The translations under genes and the position numbers were made by a program. DNA of 64,000 nucleotides from Flavobacterium sp. (GTDB lineage: Bacteria; Bacteroidota; Bacteroidia; Flavobacteriales; Flavobacteriaceae), in contig JAAFGY010000002.1 in assembly GCA_010365135.1 (NCBI GenBank), positions 1 to 64,000 of the forward strand, in the 5' to 3' direction. Shown one piece after another: positions 1 to 8,922 of the stretch (positions within the stretch are counted from its first letter, which is position 1; the number at the start of each line of letters is the position of its first letter). Below the pieces are notes generated by a model. It did no database searches. It saw only the letters and a program-made list of their open reading frames with translations, and was not told where the DNA came from.

Positions 1-2
1 TA

Positions 3-515
3 GAATTCAATCAAAAAGAATTCAACAACACAAAAGCAATCTTTGACAAAAAACAAATTGCAAAAAGTCTAATGTATGCAGAATTATTAAAACTAATTGA
101 TGAAGTTGTAGAACCGACTGAAAGCATCGAAAACAATCCTTTGCAGTATTATTATGATTGGTTATTAGAAAAGTATAAAGACCGTAATCTTATGCTTTTA
201 AATGCTATTAAATTAATTGATTTACTAGAGATTGATTTAACAAATTTCAAAGAAGCTATTGCTAAAAATAATTTAGTTCCTGAAGTTCCAAAACCAACTG
301 AAGAAGATTTTAAACTCTATGCAGAGACACCAGAGGAGCTGGCAAGGTTAATTTTATCGACTGATTTAGTCGCAGTAATCCAAAGAACAAAAAAGATTTG
401 CGGTTTTGTCAATTTGTCTTCATTAAAACCGATTATTATATTTGATGGAGCGGTTAATGATTATGTAGTTAGTAACGAGTTTGTAAAATCTAAATTTTAT
501 AAAAATGTGTTGTAA
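3..515 (+). CDS. hypothetical protein, C-terminal part of an ORF probably starting upstream of the window (mobile-element gene)
   Basis: ORF track starts at ATG 72, but the same frame is open back to base 3 (EFNQKEFNNTKAIFDKKQIAKSL-MYAEL...), so the gene probably enters from the left. Confidence 0.6.
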   Translation, partial: EFNQKEFNNTKAIFDKKQIAKSLMYAELLKLIDEVVEPTESIENNPLQYYYDWLLEKYKDRNLMLLNAIKLIDLLEIDLTNFKEAIAKNNLVPEVPKPTEEDFKLYAETPEELARLILSTDLVAVIQRTKKICGFVNLSSLKPIIIFDGAVNDYVVSNEFVKSKFYKNVL

Positions 516-723
516 AGACGAAATAATTATTCATTTATTGAATCAAACAGTAGAGAGTCAAAGTAAAATTATAGAAACTATTGAAGCCAAAGCCGAAACA
601 GGGGAACAGTTAATCGAGATTTTGACAAAACGACATTCAGAAATTTCTAATGAATTGCTACAGGCTAAAAATAAAATATTTAGTTTGGAACGCTCAAAAG
701 ACTTTTTAAAATTATCAAATTAA
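505..723 (+). CDS. small coiled-coil-like hypothetical protein
   Basis: 72-aa ORF overlapping the previous gene by 11 bp; same strand, tight packing. Confidence 0.55.
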   Translation: MCCKDEIIIHLLNQTVESQSKIIETIEAKAETGEQLIEILTKRHSEISNELLQAKNKIFSLERSKDFLKLSN

Positions 724-755
724 TAATTATCTAAAGTAGACAAAAGTAGAAAATC

Positions 756-1052
756 ATGAGAGAAAAAACAGGAGGGCGTAAATTAACTACCCCCAACAAA
801 AACACCCTTCAAATAAGAAACAGTTTTCAATTATTGATTGAAAATAATTTGGAGCAGTTAGAAACCGATTTAAAGCAACTCAAACCCTTGGAACGTCTAA
901 AAATTCTGTTAGAAATAGCAAAATTTGTTATTCCTACTTTGAAAGCAACAGAATTAAGCACCTCAACTGAAAACGGTTTTAAACCTATTGTTATTGAAAT
1001 GACAACCGAACGAGCAAGAGAAATAACGGAAATATTTAACGAACAGTATTAA
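756..1052 (+). CDS. hypothetical protein, phage/mobile-element-like (GGRK..TPNK N-terminus)
   Basis: 98-aa ORF; the MREKTGGRKLTTPNKNTLQIRNSFQLLIE start resembles small proteins common in Bacteroidota prophages (recognition from memory). Confidence 0.6.
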   Translation: MREKTGGRKLTTPNKNTLQIRNSFQLLIENNLEQLETDLKQLKPLERLKILLEIAKFVIPTLKATELSTSTENGFKPIVIEMTTERAREITEIFNEQY

Positions 1053-1053
1053 T

Positions 1054-1344
1054 ATGGAAATTAAAATTGATAGTTTTGAGGATTTAATCCACATTATAGA
1101 AAATAACGAATTTGATAAAAAGGAACTGGAGTTGCTAATATGGCATAGTTTGAACTCAATAGCTTTTTTTGAATCAAAAGCAGATTTGATAATTTCACTA
1201 AATGAGTACTGGAGTAAATGGAAAAACGCAAACGAGAAACCGATTTTTATAGGGCTTGAAAGTTTAGACGTAATTCCATTTGATAAGATGCTGGAAAATT
1301 CCGTTTTTAAGAATGAAATTGATAAGATAGAAGCAAAGTATTAA
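1054..1344 (+). CDS. hypothetical protein
   Basis: 96-aa ORF starting 2 bp after the preceding stop; operon-like. Confidence 0.55.
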   Translation: MEIKIDSFEDLIHIIENNEFDKKELELLIWHSLNSIAFFESKADLIISLNEYWSKWKNANEKPIFIGLESLDVIPFDKMLENSVFKNEIDKIEAKY

Positions 1345-1467
1345 AAGGAATTAATGCACGAAATGTAATAAATGCACCAAAAAGAAAACATTTATTTTTA
1401 ATTAAAATAGTCTATTTCGATAGGTTATTTTTTTGACCATACAATAATCGTACAAATATTAAAATAC

Positions 1468-1509
1468 AAAATCCTTAAACAACTGATTTATAGTAAGTTT
1501 AAGGATTTT
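1468..1509. terminator. hairpin terminator downstream of tRNA-Arg / end of the mobile gene block
   Basis: Perfect 13-bp arms AAAATCCTTAAAC ... GTTTAAGGATTTT. Confidence 0.75.
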
Positions 1510-1514
1510 CGTTG

Positions 1515-1588
1515 TGACCTCGGCAGGGTTCGAACCTGCAACCTTCAGAGCCGAAATCTGAAATTCTATCCAGTTGAACTACGAAGCC
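1515..1588 (-). tRNA. tRNA-Arg (anticodon TCG)
   Basis: Minus strand GGCTTCGTAGTTCAACTGGATAGAATTTCAGATTTCGGCTCTGAAGGTTGCAGGTTCGAACCCTGCCGAGGTCA; acceptor, anticodon (TCAGA-TTTCGGC-TCTGA) and T stems all form; TTCGAA T-loop. Confidence 0.93.
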
Positions 1589-1618
1589 ATTATTTTAATT
1601 AAGGATTTGGATTTTATA

Positions 1619-1660
1619 TTACGAATAAATAAGTATTCGTAATTTGAAACTCGTAATTAT
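1619..1660. repeat. 7-bp-period intergenic array (ATTCGTA|ATTTGAA|ACTCGTA|ATTATTT) with an inverted TTACGAA arm
   Basis: Units at 1635, 1642, 1649 and 1656; TTACGAA at 1619-1625 is the reverse complement of TTCGTAA; ends at the stop codon of the next minus-strand CDS. Confidence 0.6.
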
Positions 1661-2110
1661 TTATACTAAAAGTTTTTTGACAATTGTCGAAATAATTTTC
1701 CCTTCGGCAGTTCCGCCTAACTGTGCTGAGGCTATTCCCATTACTTTTCCCATTGAGGCAATGCCAGACGCACCCGTTTCTGCGATAATTTTTGCAATAA
1801 TGGCTTCCACTTCGGCTTCACTCATTTGTGCTGGGAGGAATTTTTCGATTACAGCAATTTGCGCTAATTCTGGTTCTGCTAAATCTAAACGATTTTGTTC
1901 TGTAAAAATTTTGGCGCTGTCCTTACGAGTTTTTACTAATTTTTGAAGTAATTTGATTTCGTCGGCTGTTGTGATTTCTTCTTTTGAACCAGTTGCTGTT
2001 TGAGCCAAAAGGAGTTCAGATTTAATAGCTCGTAAAGCTTCTAATGCAATGGTATCTTTAGCTCTCATGGCAGTTTTAATATCTTCCATGATTTGTGTTG
2101 ATAAGCTCAT
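1661..2110 (-). CDS. GatB/YqeY domain-containing protein
   Basis: 149-aa ORF, MSLSTQIMEDIKTAMRAKDTIALEALRAIKSELLLAQ...; YqeY family hallmark. Confidence 0.9.
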   Translation of the reverse strand: MSLSTQIMEDIKTAMRAKDTIALEALRAIKSELLLAQTATGSKEEITTADEIKLLQKLVKTRKDSAKIFTEQNRLDLAEPELAQIAVIEKFLPAQMSEAEVEAIIAKIIAETGASGIASMGKVMGIASAQLGGTAEGKIISTIVKKLLV

Positions 2111-2266
2111 ATAAAATTATGATTTTAGATTTAAAAATTTCAGATTGCCCATTTGAGTACGTTTAAAATCATATTTTCTTGGTTGCAATCAGGATGACAA
2201 ATTTAGAGAAATTTAATGGAATTAACAACTGATTGCATTGCCGTTCCTTGCCAAAAAGACAAAAAT

Positions 2267-2296
2267 AACCCGAAAATTATAATCAATTTTCGGGTT
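2267..2296 (-). terminator. terminator downstream of ftsZ
   Basis: Perfect 12-bp arms AACCCGAAAATT/AATTTTCGGGTT followed by a T-run on the minus strand. Confidence 0.75.
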
Positions 2297-2318
2297 GGGC
2301 AACTTTAGTTTGAATTAG

Positions 2319-4244
2319 TTAGTCAACATTATCGTGTAAATACGAATTGTTAGAGCGCAATTGAAGATCATCATTGCTGTCGGTTCCGACCGAAATTCTT
2401 GAATTCGTACTGTTTACTTGGGGTTTAGAAAGGTCTATTCCTAATCTTTTGTAGGCAGGTTCTTTTTCTAATTCATCAATTTTTGAAATATTATTGTGAA
2501 ATTTATAATTAAATTCCTTTAGCTTTTTTCTTCTTTCATCAGATCTAAATTTCAATGTTTCTTGAATTGTCATATCCATTGGAGAAATATTTTCGAAAGT
2601 TGAAGAGTCATTTAATGGCAAATTAACTTGCTTCATCGTGATCTTCATTTCTTCGGGAATTACTTCCTCAACAACTGCTAGTGGTTTAGAATCCAAAAAA
2701 GTATTCTCCATTTCTGTATATTCTTCCAGAGAATATCTGATGATGCCTCCGTCAGTCAATTCAGTTACTGGAACGAATTGGACAGGCTCGTTCACTTGAA
2801 TATCACGAGTTTCATTGCTTAGTTCAAAAAGAATTTTGCTTTCTTCTTTTTTTACTGGCTCAGATTTAAAAAGTGGCAAATCGAAGGAGAAACTAGCTTG
2901 TTCCTCTCTCCCAAAAACTTTTGGTTCAACTACATTAATATCTTTAATTTTTGATGAGTTAACTATAAAATCAAGATCTTTAATAGGAGAAACGATTTCG
3001 AAAGTCACATCTAAATTTTTAATAAATTCAGTCATTCCCATCACTTCTTCGCTATGAATCACTGTTTTTTTTGCTGGTTCCGCAACAGTGTCTTCTAATA
3101 ATTCGAAAATAATTCTTTCGTTTGTGTTTGAAGAAGGGGTTTCCTTATCCCAATTAAAATCTGGAAGGATTTTTTTGGACAGATCGTGAACACTTTTTTG
3201 CTCATCTTCAAGGGTGTGAATAATCTTTTTTGGTTCAACATTGACAATTTCATGTTGTTGTTCGATGTCAAATCCAGTTGCAATTATTGTAACCGAAATA
3301 GCGTCGCCCAGTGATTCATCTTCGCCAACACCCATAATAATATTGGCATTATGACCCGCTTCAACTTGGATATAATCGTTGATTTCGCCAATTTCATCAA
3401 TCGTGATTTCATCAGAACCAGAAACGATGAGCAACAATACGTTTTTGGCTCCAGTAATTTTATTATCATTTAATAATGGAGAATCTAAGGCTGAAATAAT
3501 TCCTTCTTTGGCTCTATTTTCGCCCGAAGAAACAGAGGAACCCATAATAGCAGTTCCGCTATTTGCCAATACTGTTTTGGCATCTTTTAAATCTATATTC
3601 TGAGTGTAATGATGCGTAATAACTTCGGCGATTCCTCTTGAGGCTGTGGCCAAAACTTCATCCGCTTTAGAAAATCCAGCTTTAAAACCCAGATTTCCAT
3701 ATACTTCTCTTAATTTATTGTTGTTGATTACGATTAGGGAATCAACTTGTTTGCGCAATTTATTAATACCTATTTGCGCTTGTTCTAGACGAACTTTTCC
3801 TTCAAATGAGAAAGGCAAAGTTACGATTCCAACGGTTAAAATGTCTCTTTCTTTGGCCAGCTGAGCAATTACTGGCGCTGCACCTGTTCCAGTTCCACCA
3901 CCCATTCCTGCGGTAATAAAAACCATTTTGGTATTGCTATCAAGCATTTTTTCAATTTCGGCAATACTTTCTATCGCAGATTGTTGTCCCACATCTGGAT
4001 TTGCACCTGCTCCAAGACCTTCGGTTAAGTTTACACCGAGCTGAATTTTGTTTGGCACAGAACTGTTATCCAAAGCTTGGGAATCGGTATTACAAACAAT
4101 AAAATCTACGCCTTTGATTCCTTGTTTAAACATGTGGTTTATGGCATTACTTCCCCCGCCACCTACACCTATAACTTTTATTACATTTGATTGATTTTTG
4201 GGTAAATCAAATGAAATGCTTCCAAATTCTGAGTTGCTCATCAT
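2319..4244 (-). CDS. ftsZ: cell division protein FtsZ with long C-terminal extension
   Basis: VIGVGGGGSNAINHM, GMGGGTGTGAAPVIA (tubulin signature); 641 aa; dcw context. Confidence 0.98.
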   Translation of the reverse strand: MMSNSEFGSISFDLPKNQSNVIKVIGVGGGGSNAINHMFKQGIKGVDFIVCNTDSQALDNSSVPNKIQLGVNLTEGLGAGANPDVGQQSAIESIAEIEKMLDSNTKMVFITAGMGGGTGTGAAPVIAQLAKERDILTVGIVTLPFSFEGKVRLEQAQIGINKLRKQVDSLIVINNNKLREVYGNLGFKAGFSKADEVLATASRGIAEVITHHYTQNIDLKDAKTVLANSGTAIMGSSVSSGENRAKEGIISALDSPLLNDNKITGAKNVLLLIVSGSDEITIDEIGEINDYIQVEAGHNANIIMGVGEDESLGDAISVTIIATGFDIEQQHEIVNVEPKKIIHTLEDEQKSVHDLSKKILPDFNWDKETPSSNTNERIIFELLEDTVAEPAKKTVIHSEEVMGMTEFIKNLDVTFEIVSPIKDLDFIVNSSKIKDINVVEPKVFGREEQASFSFDLPLFKSEPVKKEESKILFELSNETRDIQVNEPVQFVPVTELTDGGIIRYSLEEYTEMENTFLDSKPLAVVEEVIPEEMKITMKQVNLPLNDSSTFENISPMDMTIQETLKFRSDERRKKLKEFNYKFHNNISKIDELEKEPAYKRLGIDLSKPQVNSTNSRISVGTDSNDDLQLRSNNSYLHDNVD

Positions 4245-4290
4245 CTTATTGGGTTTTTATTATTTTTATAAATTTAATTTTTCCTAATTT

Positions 4291-5667
4291 TTATTCTGCA
4301 TTATCTAAAAAATCTTTAATCTTATCGACATATCGGTCAAAAAAAGATCTTCTTATTTTTGTTTCTGTTGATTCTTCTTTTTTTACATTATGAGCTTGTA
4401 CTTCGACTTGATTTGTAATTTCCTCAACTTCGTGTTTTAGAAAAACAGGCGGTTTAGGGCTAGTTTTTTCCGGAATTCCCGTGTCAATGCGTATGGCGCT
4501 TTGTGTCTTGTTTTCGATGCTATTCATCACTAATCCCACTGCTGTTGCGTATAAAGGACTTGATATTTCTTCGTCAGAATTGCCAGCCAAATGTTCGTTC
4601 GGATATCCAATTCTGGTGTCCATTCCAGTTATGTATTCCACTAATTGTTTGATGTGGTTCAATTGAGCTCCACCGCCAGTTAACACAATTCCGGCAATCA
4701 ATTTTTTGCGCGGATCTTCATGTCCATAATCTTTTATTTCGGTAAAAACTTGCTCAATAATTTCAACAACTCGCGCGTGAATTATTTTGGACAAATTCTT
4801 TAACGAAATTTCTTTTGGTTCTCTACCTCTTAAACCCGGAATCGAAACAATTTCGTTGTCTTTGTTTTCTCCTGGCCAAGCTGATCCAAATTTCACTTTC
4901 AATAATTCAGCTTGTTTTTCGATTATCGAACAGCCTTCTTTGATGTCATCAGTAATTACATTTCCTCCAAAAGGGATAACTGCTGTGTGGCGAATAATGC
5001 CGTCTTTGAAAATCGCCAAATCTGTTGTTCCACCTCCAATATCAATCAGTGCAACTCCGGCTTCTTTTTCTTCTTGACTTAAAACTGCATCTGCCGAAGC
5101 CAATGGTTCCAAGGTTAATCCTGATAATTCTATTCCGGAACTTTGAATGCATCTGCCTACATTTCGAATCGATGATGCTTGTCCAACCACAACATGAAAG
5201 CTTGATTCCAATCTTCCGCCGTACATTCCAATAGGTTCTTTAATTTCGGATTGTCCATCTATTTTAAATTCTTGTGGTAAAACGTGGATAATTTCTTCTC
5301 CAGGCAACATTGCTAATTTATTGACTTGATCAATCAAAAGCTGTATATCATTGCCTCCAATTACTTCCTCGGCATTTTTTCTAATGATATAATCGCTGTG
5401 CTGAATGCTGCGAATATGCTGTCCAGCAATTCCCACAACCACATCTTTTATCTTATAACCAGACTTGTTTTCTGCCTCAAGAACGGCTTGCTGAATCGAT
5501 TGTATCGTTTGAGTAATATTGTTGACCACTCCTCGAGCCACACCAAGACTTTTGGATTTTCCAACGCCCAAAATCTCCAGTTTTCCATATTCATTTTTCT
5601 TGCCTATCATGGCAACTATTTTTGTTGTCCCAATGTCTAGACCTACTGCAATATTCTCTTTTTCCAT
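4291..5667 (-). CDS. ftsA: cell division protein FtsA
   Basis: VGLDIGTTKIVAMIG, ALIDIGGGTTDLAIF, actin fold; adjacent to ftsZ. Confidence 0.97.
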   Translation of the reverse strand: MEKENIAVGLDIGTTKIVAMIGKKNEYGKLEILGVGKSKSLGVARGVVNNITQTIQSIQQAVLEAENKSGYKIKDVVVGIAGQHIRSIQHSDYIIRKNAEEVIGGNDIQLLIDQVNKLAMLPGEEIIHVLPQEFKIDGQSEIKEPIGMYGGRLESSFHVVVGQASSIRNVGRCIQSSGIELSGLTLEPLASADAVLSQEEKEAGVALIDIGGGTTDLAIFKDGIIRHTAVIPFGGNVITDDIKEGCSIIEKQAELLKVKFGSAWPGENKDNEIVSIPGLRGREPKEISLKNLSKIIHARVVEIIEQVFTEIKDYGHEDPRKKLIAGIVLTGGGAQLNHIKQLVEYITGMDTRIGYPNEHLAGNSDEEISSPLYATAVGLVMNSIENKTQSAIRIDTGIPEKTSPKPPVFLKHEVEEITNQVEVQAHNVKKEESTETKIRRSFFDRYVDKIKDFLDNAE

Positions 5668-5673
5668 TATCTA

Positions 5674-6396
5674 TTATTTAGTACACACCACTTGCTGCGC
5701 AAATCTGAGATCAATTGTTTTATATTTATAAAGCGAACTATCTAAAACCGCTTTTTGAAAAAGCGCTTTGTAATTATTAAATTTAGCTTTCATTCTTACG
5801 GTTCCACCAAAATCAATTTGATAATCATAATTTCGGTTCAGCATTTTTAAGCTTCCGTTTGGCATAATTTGAACACCAATGATGTTTTTTTTCAAAAACG
5901 CATCGTCATATATTATCCTAAATAATTCGGCTAATTCTTTGCTATTTTTTTTATTAATTTCCCCCGAAACAAGTGGAACTCTAGCTGTAAAATTTGCTGA
6001 CAAAGACATTGTATTCCCTTCATAATCAATATAGAAAGAATTCTCCCCGTCAAAAACTCTGGCTATAGGAGTTTTTTGTTTTACTACTGCTTTTAAAACC
6101 CCATCAATGCTCACAAACACATCTGATTTTTCAATCATTTCTTGTTCGTTTAGCCTTTTTTCCAATTTATTCAAATCTAATTTATCTTTACCTATATTTT
6201 TTGCGTCTTTGCTATTTTCTATTAACAATTTATTAACCGTTTCCTGATCTACAAAGGGAGCGTTATCTCCTACAAAAACAACAACTGATTTGGTCAATTT
6301 CCGATCATTATTTCGTTTTGATGTAAACGAAAACAGAACAATTACCAATGCGAACATCAGTATTAATCGAATATTTGAAAAATTAAAGAGTTTCAT
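5674..6396 (-). CDS. ftsQ: cell division protein FtsQ/DivIB
   Basis: Position between murC and ftsA; single N-terminal TM and POTRA-like region. Confidence 0.9.
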   Translation of the reverse strand: MKLFNFSNIRLILMFALVIVLFSFTSKRNNDRKLTKSVVVFVGDNAPFVDQETVNKLLIENSKDAKNIGKDKLDLNKLEKRLNEQEMIEKSDVFVSIDGVLKAVVKQKTPIARVFDGENSFYIDYEGNTMSLSANFTARVPLVSGEINKKNSKELAELFRIIYDDAFLKKNIIGVQIMPNGSLKMLNRNYDYQIDFGGTVRMKAKFNNYKALFQKAVLDSSLYKYKTIDLRFAQQVVCTK

Positions 6397-7732
6397 TTAA
6401 TGCTTTTTTTATTGATGAAACCATCTCGCCGATATCTCCTGCGCCAATTGTAACGATAACGTTTGCATCGCTTTCTAAAATTGACGCAACTAGTTCTTTT
6501 TTTGACACTAATTTCTTATGATTATTATGTATTTTATCCAATAACCATTGGGAGGTAATTCCTTCCATTGGCAATTCACGCGCTGGATAAATATCTAATA
6601 AAATTACTTCATCAAAAGCGGAAAGACTTTGGGCAAAATTATCCGCAAAATCTTTGGTTCTGCTAAACAAATGAGGCTGAAAAATGGCCAATACTTTTTT
6701 GTCAGGATACAATTCTCGAACCGCTTGATGTATTGCATTTATTTCCGTTGGATGATGTGCATAATCATCGATATAAACTAACTTTTCAGTCTTAATTTGG
6801 TACGAAAATCTTCTTTTTATTCCTTTGAATGAAAGCAAGGCACTAGCAATGTCTTCGGTTGGGAGGCCGAAAGTTTTTGCCATTGCTAATGCCATTAATG
6901 CATTCATCAAATTGTGTTTTCCCGGTAAACCGAATTCTATATTTTCTAAAGTTTCTGATGGTGTTTTCACATCAAAAACATATTGGCTATTACTTATTCG
7001 GATGTTAAATGCCATAAAATCAGCGTCTTCATTTACAGCACAAGTAACTCCTTTTATGGGTAACTCTTTTGTGATGAAAAGGTTGCTTTTGTCTTCTACT
7101 TTATCGGCAAATTCTCTAAAGGAAGCTTCGATAGCTGATTTATCGCCATAAATATCCAAATGATCCGCATCCATAGAAGTGACACAAGCAATATTGGGAT
7201 ACAAATGCAAAAACGACCGGTCAAACTCGTCGGCTTCGACAACTGTTACCGTTTTTCCGTTTCCTATTAAATTCGAATTATAATTTTCGACAATTCCTCC
7301 TACAAAAGCAGTAACATCAACGCCACTTTCAAATAAAATATGTCCAAGAATTCCTGAAGTTGTGGTTTTCCCGTGTGTTCCCGCCACTGCAAAACAAAAA
7401 GTATCTTTCGTAATAATTCCAAGAACTTCGGCTCTTTTCTTTACTTCATAATCTCTTTCCAAGAAATAATTCCATTCAGAATGTGTTTTTGGAACGGCTG
7501 GAGTAATAATAACGAGGGTATTTTCAGCGAAATATTCGGCTGGAATTAAATCAATTTTATCTTCGAAATGAATGTTAATTCCTAGATGATTAAGTTCTTT
7601 TGTAAGTTCAGTTTCGGTTTTGTCATAACCAGACACATTCTTGCCAATGGCTTTGAAATAACGCGCCAAAGCACTCATCCCAATTCCTCCAATTCCTATA
7701 AAATAGACGTTATGTATTTGATTTAGATTCAT
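6383..7732 (-). CDS. murC: UDP-N-acetylmuramate--L-alanine ligase
   Basis: MNLNQIHNVYFIGIGGIGMSALARYF, GTHGKTTTSG; start chosen at MNLNQ rather than the longer ORF start at 7774. Confidence 0.97.
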   Translation of the reverse strand: MNLNQIHNVYFIGIGGIGMSALARYFKAIGKNVSGYDKTETELTKELNHLGINIHFEDKIDLIPAEYFAENTLVIITPAVPKTHSEWNYFLERDYEVKKRAEVLGIITKDTFCFAVAGTHGKTTTSGILGHILFESGVDVTAFVGGIVENYNSNLIGNGKTVTVVEADEFDRSFLHLYPNIACVTSMDADHLDIYGDKSAIEASFREFADKVEDKSNLFITKELPIKGVTCAVNEDADFMAFNIRISNSQYVFDVKTPSETLENIEFGLPGKHNLMNALMALAMAKTFGLPTEDIASALLSFKGIKRRFSYQIKTEKLVYIDDYAHHPTEINAIHQAVRELYPDKKVLAIFQPHLFSRTKDFADNFAQSLSAFDEVILLDIYPARELPMEGITSQWLLDKIHNNHKKLVSKKELVASILESDANVIVTIGAGDIGEMVSSIKKALNETL

Positions 7733-7740
7733 TTTTATGA

Positions 7741-7830
7741 TTTCAATTTCAATCGTAATTTTAATGTTTAACAATCACGATTTGCAAATTTCATATTGCA
7801 ATTGATATTGTTATTGACATTGCTATTTTA
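7741..7830. repeat. 6-bp-period intergenic array (ATTGCA|ATTGAT|ATTGTT|ATTGAC|ATTGCT) with TTTCAA units on the other side
   Basis: Five ATTGNN units at 7795-7824 run into the murG stop; TTTCAA x2 at 7741-7752; arms are CAAT versus ATTG. Confidence 0.55.
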
Positions 7831-8911
7831 ATAATTTTACTATTTCGTCCACTATTTGTTTTGTGGCATTTGGCAAAGCCAAATGTTTGATGTTTTTACT
7901 CAACTGATCTTGTTTTCCTTGATCACGCAACAAGGCCTCAAAAACAAGGCTAAATTGTGAATTCAATTCGGATTCTTTCAGCATTAATGCTCCTTTTTTA
8001 TCCACTATGGATTTTGCGTTTTTAGTTTGATGATCTTCGGCAACATTGGGTGACGGAATAAAAATCACTGGTTTTCCCACGATACACAATTCTGAAACCG
8101 ATGATGCTCCAGCACGTGAAATTACAATATCTGCAGCGGCATAAACCAAATCCATTCTATCAATAAACGCTAAAACATGAATAGTATTCGAAATATATTT
8201 TTTATAATCTTCAAAATAAAATTTGCCACATTGCCAGATGATTTGCACTTCTAAAGCGGCGAATTTTTTTAGTTCTTTTTCAATTAATTGGTTGACTCTT
8301 CGTGCTCCAAGGCTTCCTCCAAGCACTAATAAAGTTTTTTTATTGGGATCTAAATTCAAATATTGTAGCGCTTCATCCTTTTTGCTATCGATGTCAATTA
8401 AATCCTGACGAACCGGATTTCCAGTCAAAATCGTTTTTTGTTTTGGAAAAAACCGTTCCAAGTTTTCGTAAGCAACACAAATCTTATTCGCTTTCTTGCT
8501 CAAAATTTTATTGGTAATCCCAGGATAAGAATTTTGTTCTTGAATCAAGGTTGGAATATTGAACATATTGGCCATTTGTAACAATGGTCCCGATGCAAAA
8601 CCTCCGGTTCCAATAACCACATTAGGTTTGAATTCCTTAATTATTTTTCGAGATTTCCATAAACTATCGATCAATTTAAAGGGAAACATAGCGTTTTGAA
8701 AGGTCAATTTTCGTTGTAAACCAGCAATCCAAAGCCCTTCAATTCTATAACCTGATTGTGGGACTTTTTGCATTTCCATTTTATCTTTGGCACCTACAAA
8801 AAGAATTTCAGCATCAGGGAAACGAGATTTTAGTTCATTCGCAATGGCAACCGCAGGATAGATATGTCCTCCAGTTCCGCCTCCACTTAATATGAATTTT
8901 AAATTTTTCAT
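7823..8911 (-). CDS. murG: undecaprenyldiphospho-muramoylpentapeptide beta-N-acetylglucosaminyltransferase
   Basis: [18 protein letters not shown]; dcw context. Confidence 0.97.
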   Translation of the reverse strand: MKNLKFILSGGGTGGHIYPAVAIANELKSRFPDAEILFVGAKDKMEMQKVPQSGYRIEGLWIAGLQRKLTFQNAMFPFKLIDSLWKSRKIIKEFKPNVVIGTGGFASGPLLQMANMFNIPTLIQEQNSYPGITNKILSKKANKICVAYENLERFFPKQKTILTGNPVRQDLIDIDSKKDEALQYLNLDPNKKTLLVLGGSLGARRVNQLIEKELKKFAALEVQIIWQCGKFYFEDYKKYISNTIHVLAFIDRMDLVYAAADIVISRAGASSVSELCIVGKPVIFIPSPNVAEDHQTKNAKSIVDKKGALMLKESELNSQFSLVFEALLRDQGKQDQLSKNIKHLALPNATKQIVDEIVKLLK

Positions 8912-8922
8912 TTATCGACCAC

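Noticed and set aside
505-1344. Toxin-antitoxin interpretation of the small left-end ORFs
   Set aside because: Size and overlap are compatible, but no toxin or antitoxin fold is recognisable; a mobile-element gene string is simpler.
1350-1375. AATGCAC direct repeats as integrase arm sites
   Set aside because: Two copies only, with no integrase in the window to support it.
1644-1946. Antisense ORF opposite the yqeY-like gene (and many similar 60-150-aa antisense ORFs in the track)
   Set aside because: They lie opposite well-supported genes, have low-complexity translations and no recognisable family; expected by chance.
2112-2140. GATTTTA|GATTTAA...GATT as another heptad array upstream of the yqeY-like gene
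   Set aside because: Only two adjacent units in phase and located 5' rather than at a stop codon; too weak to count.
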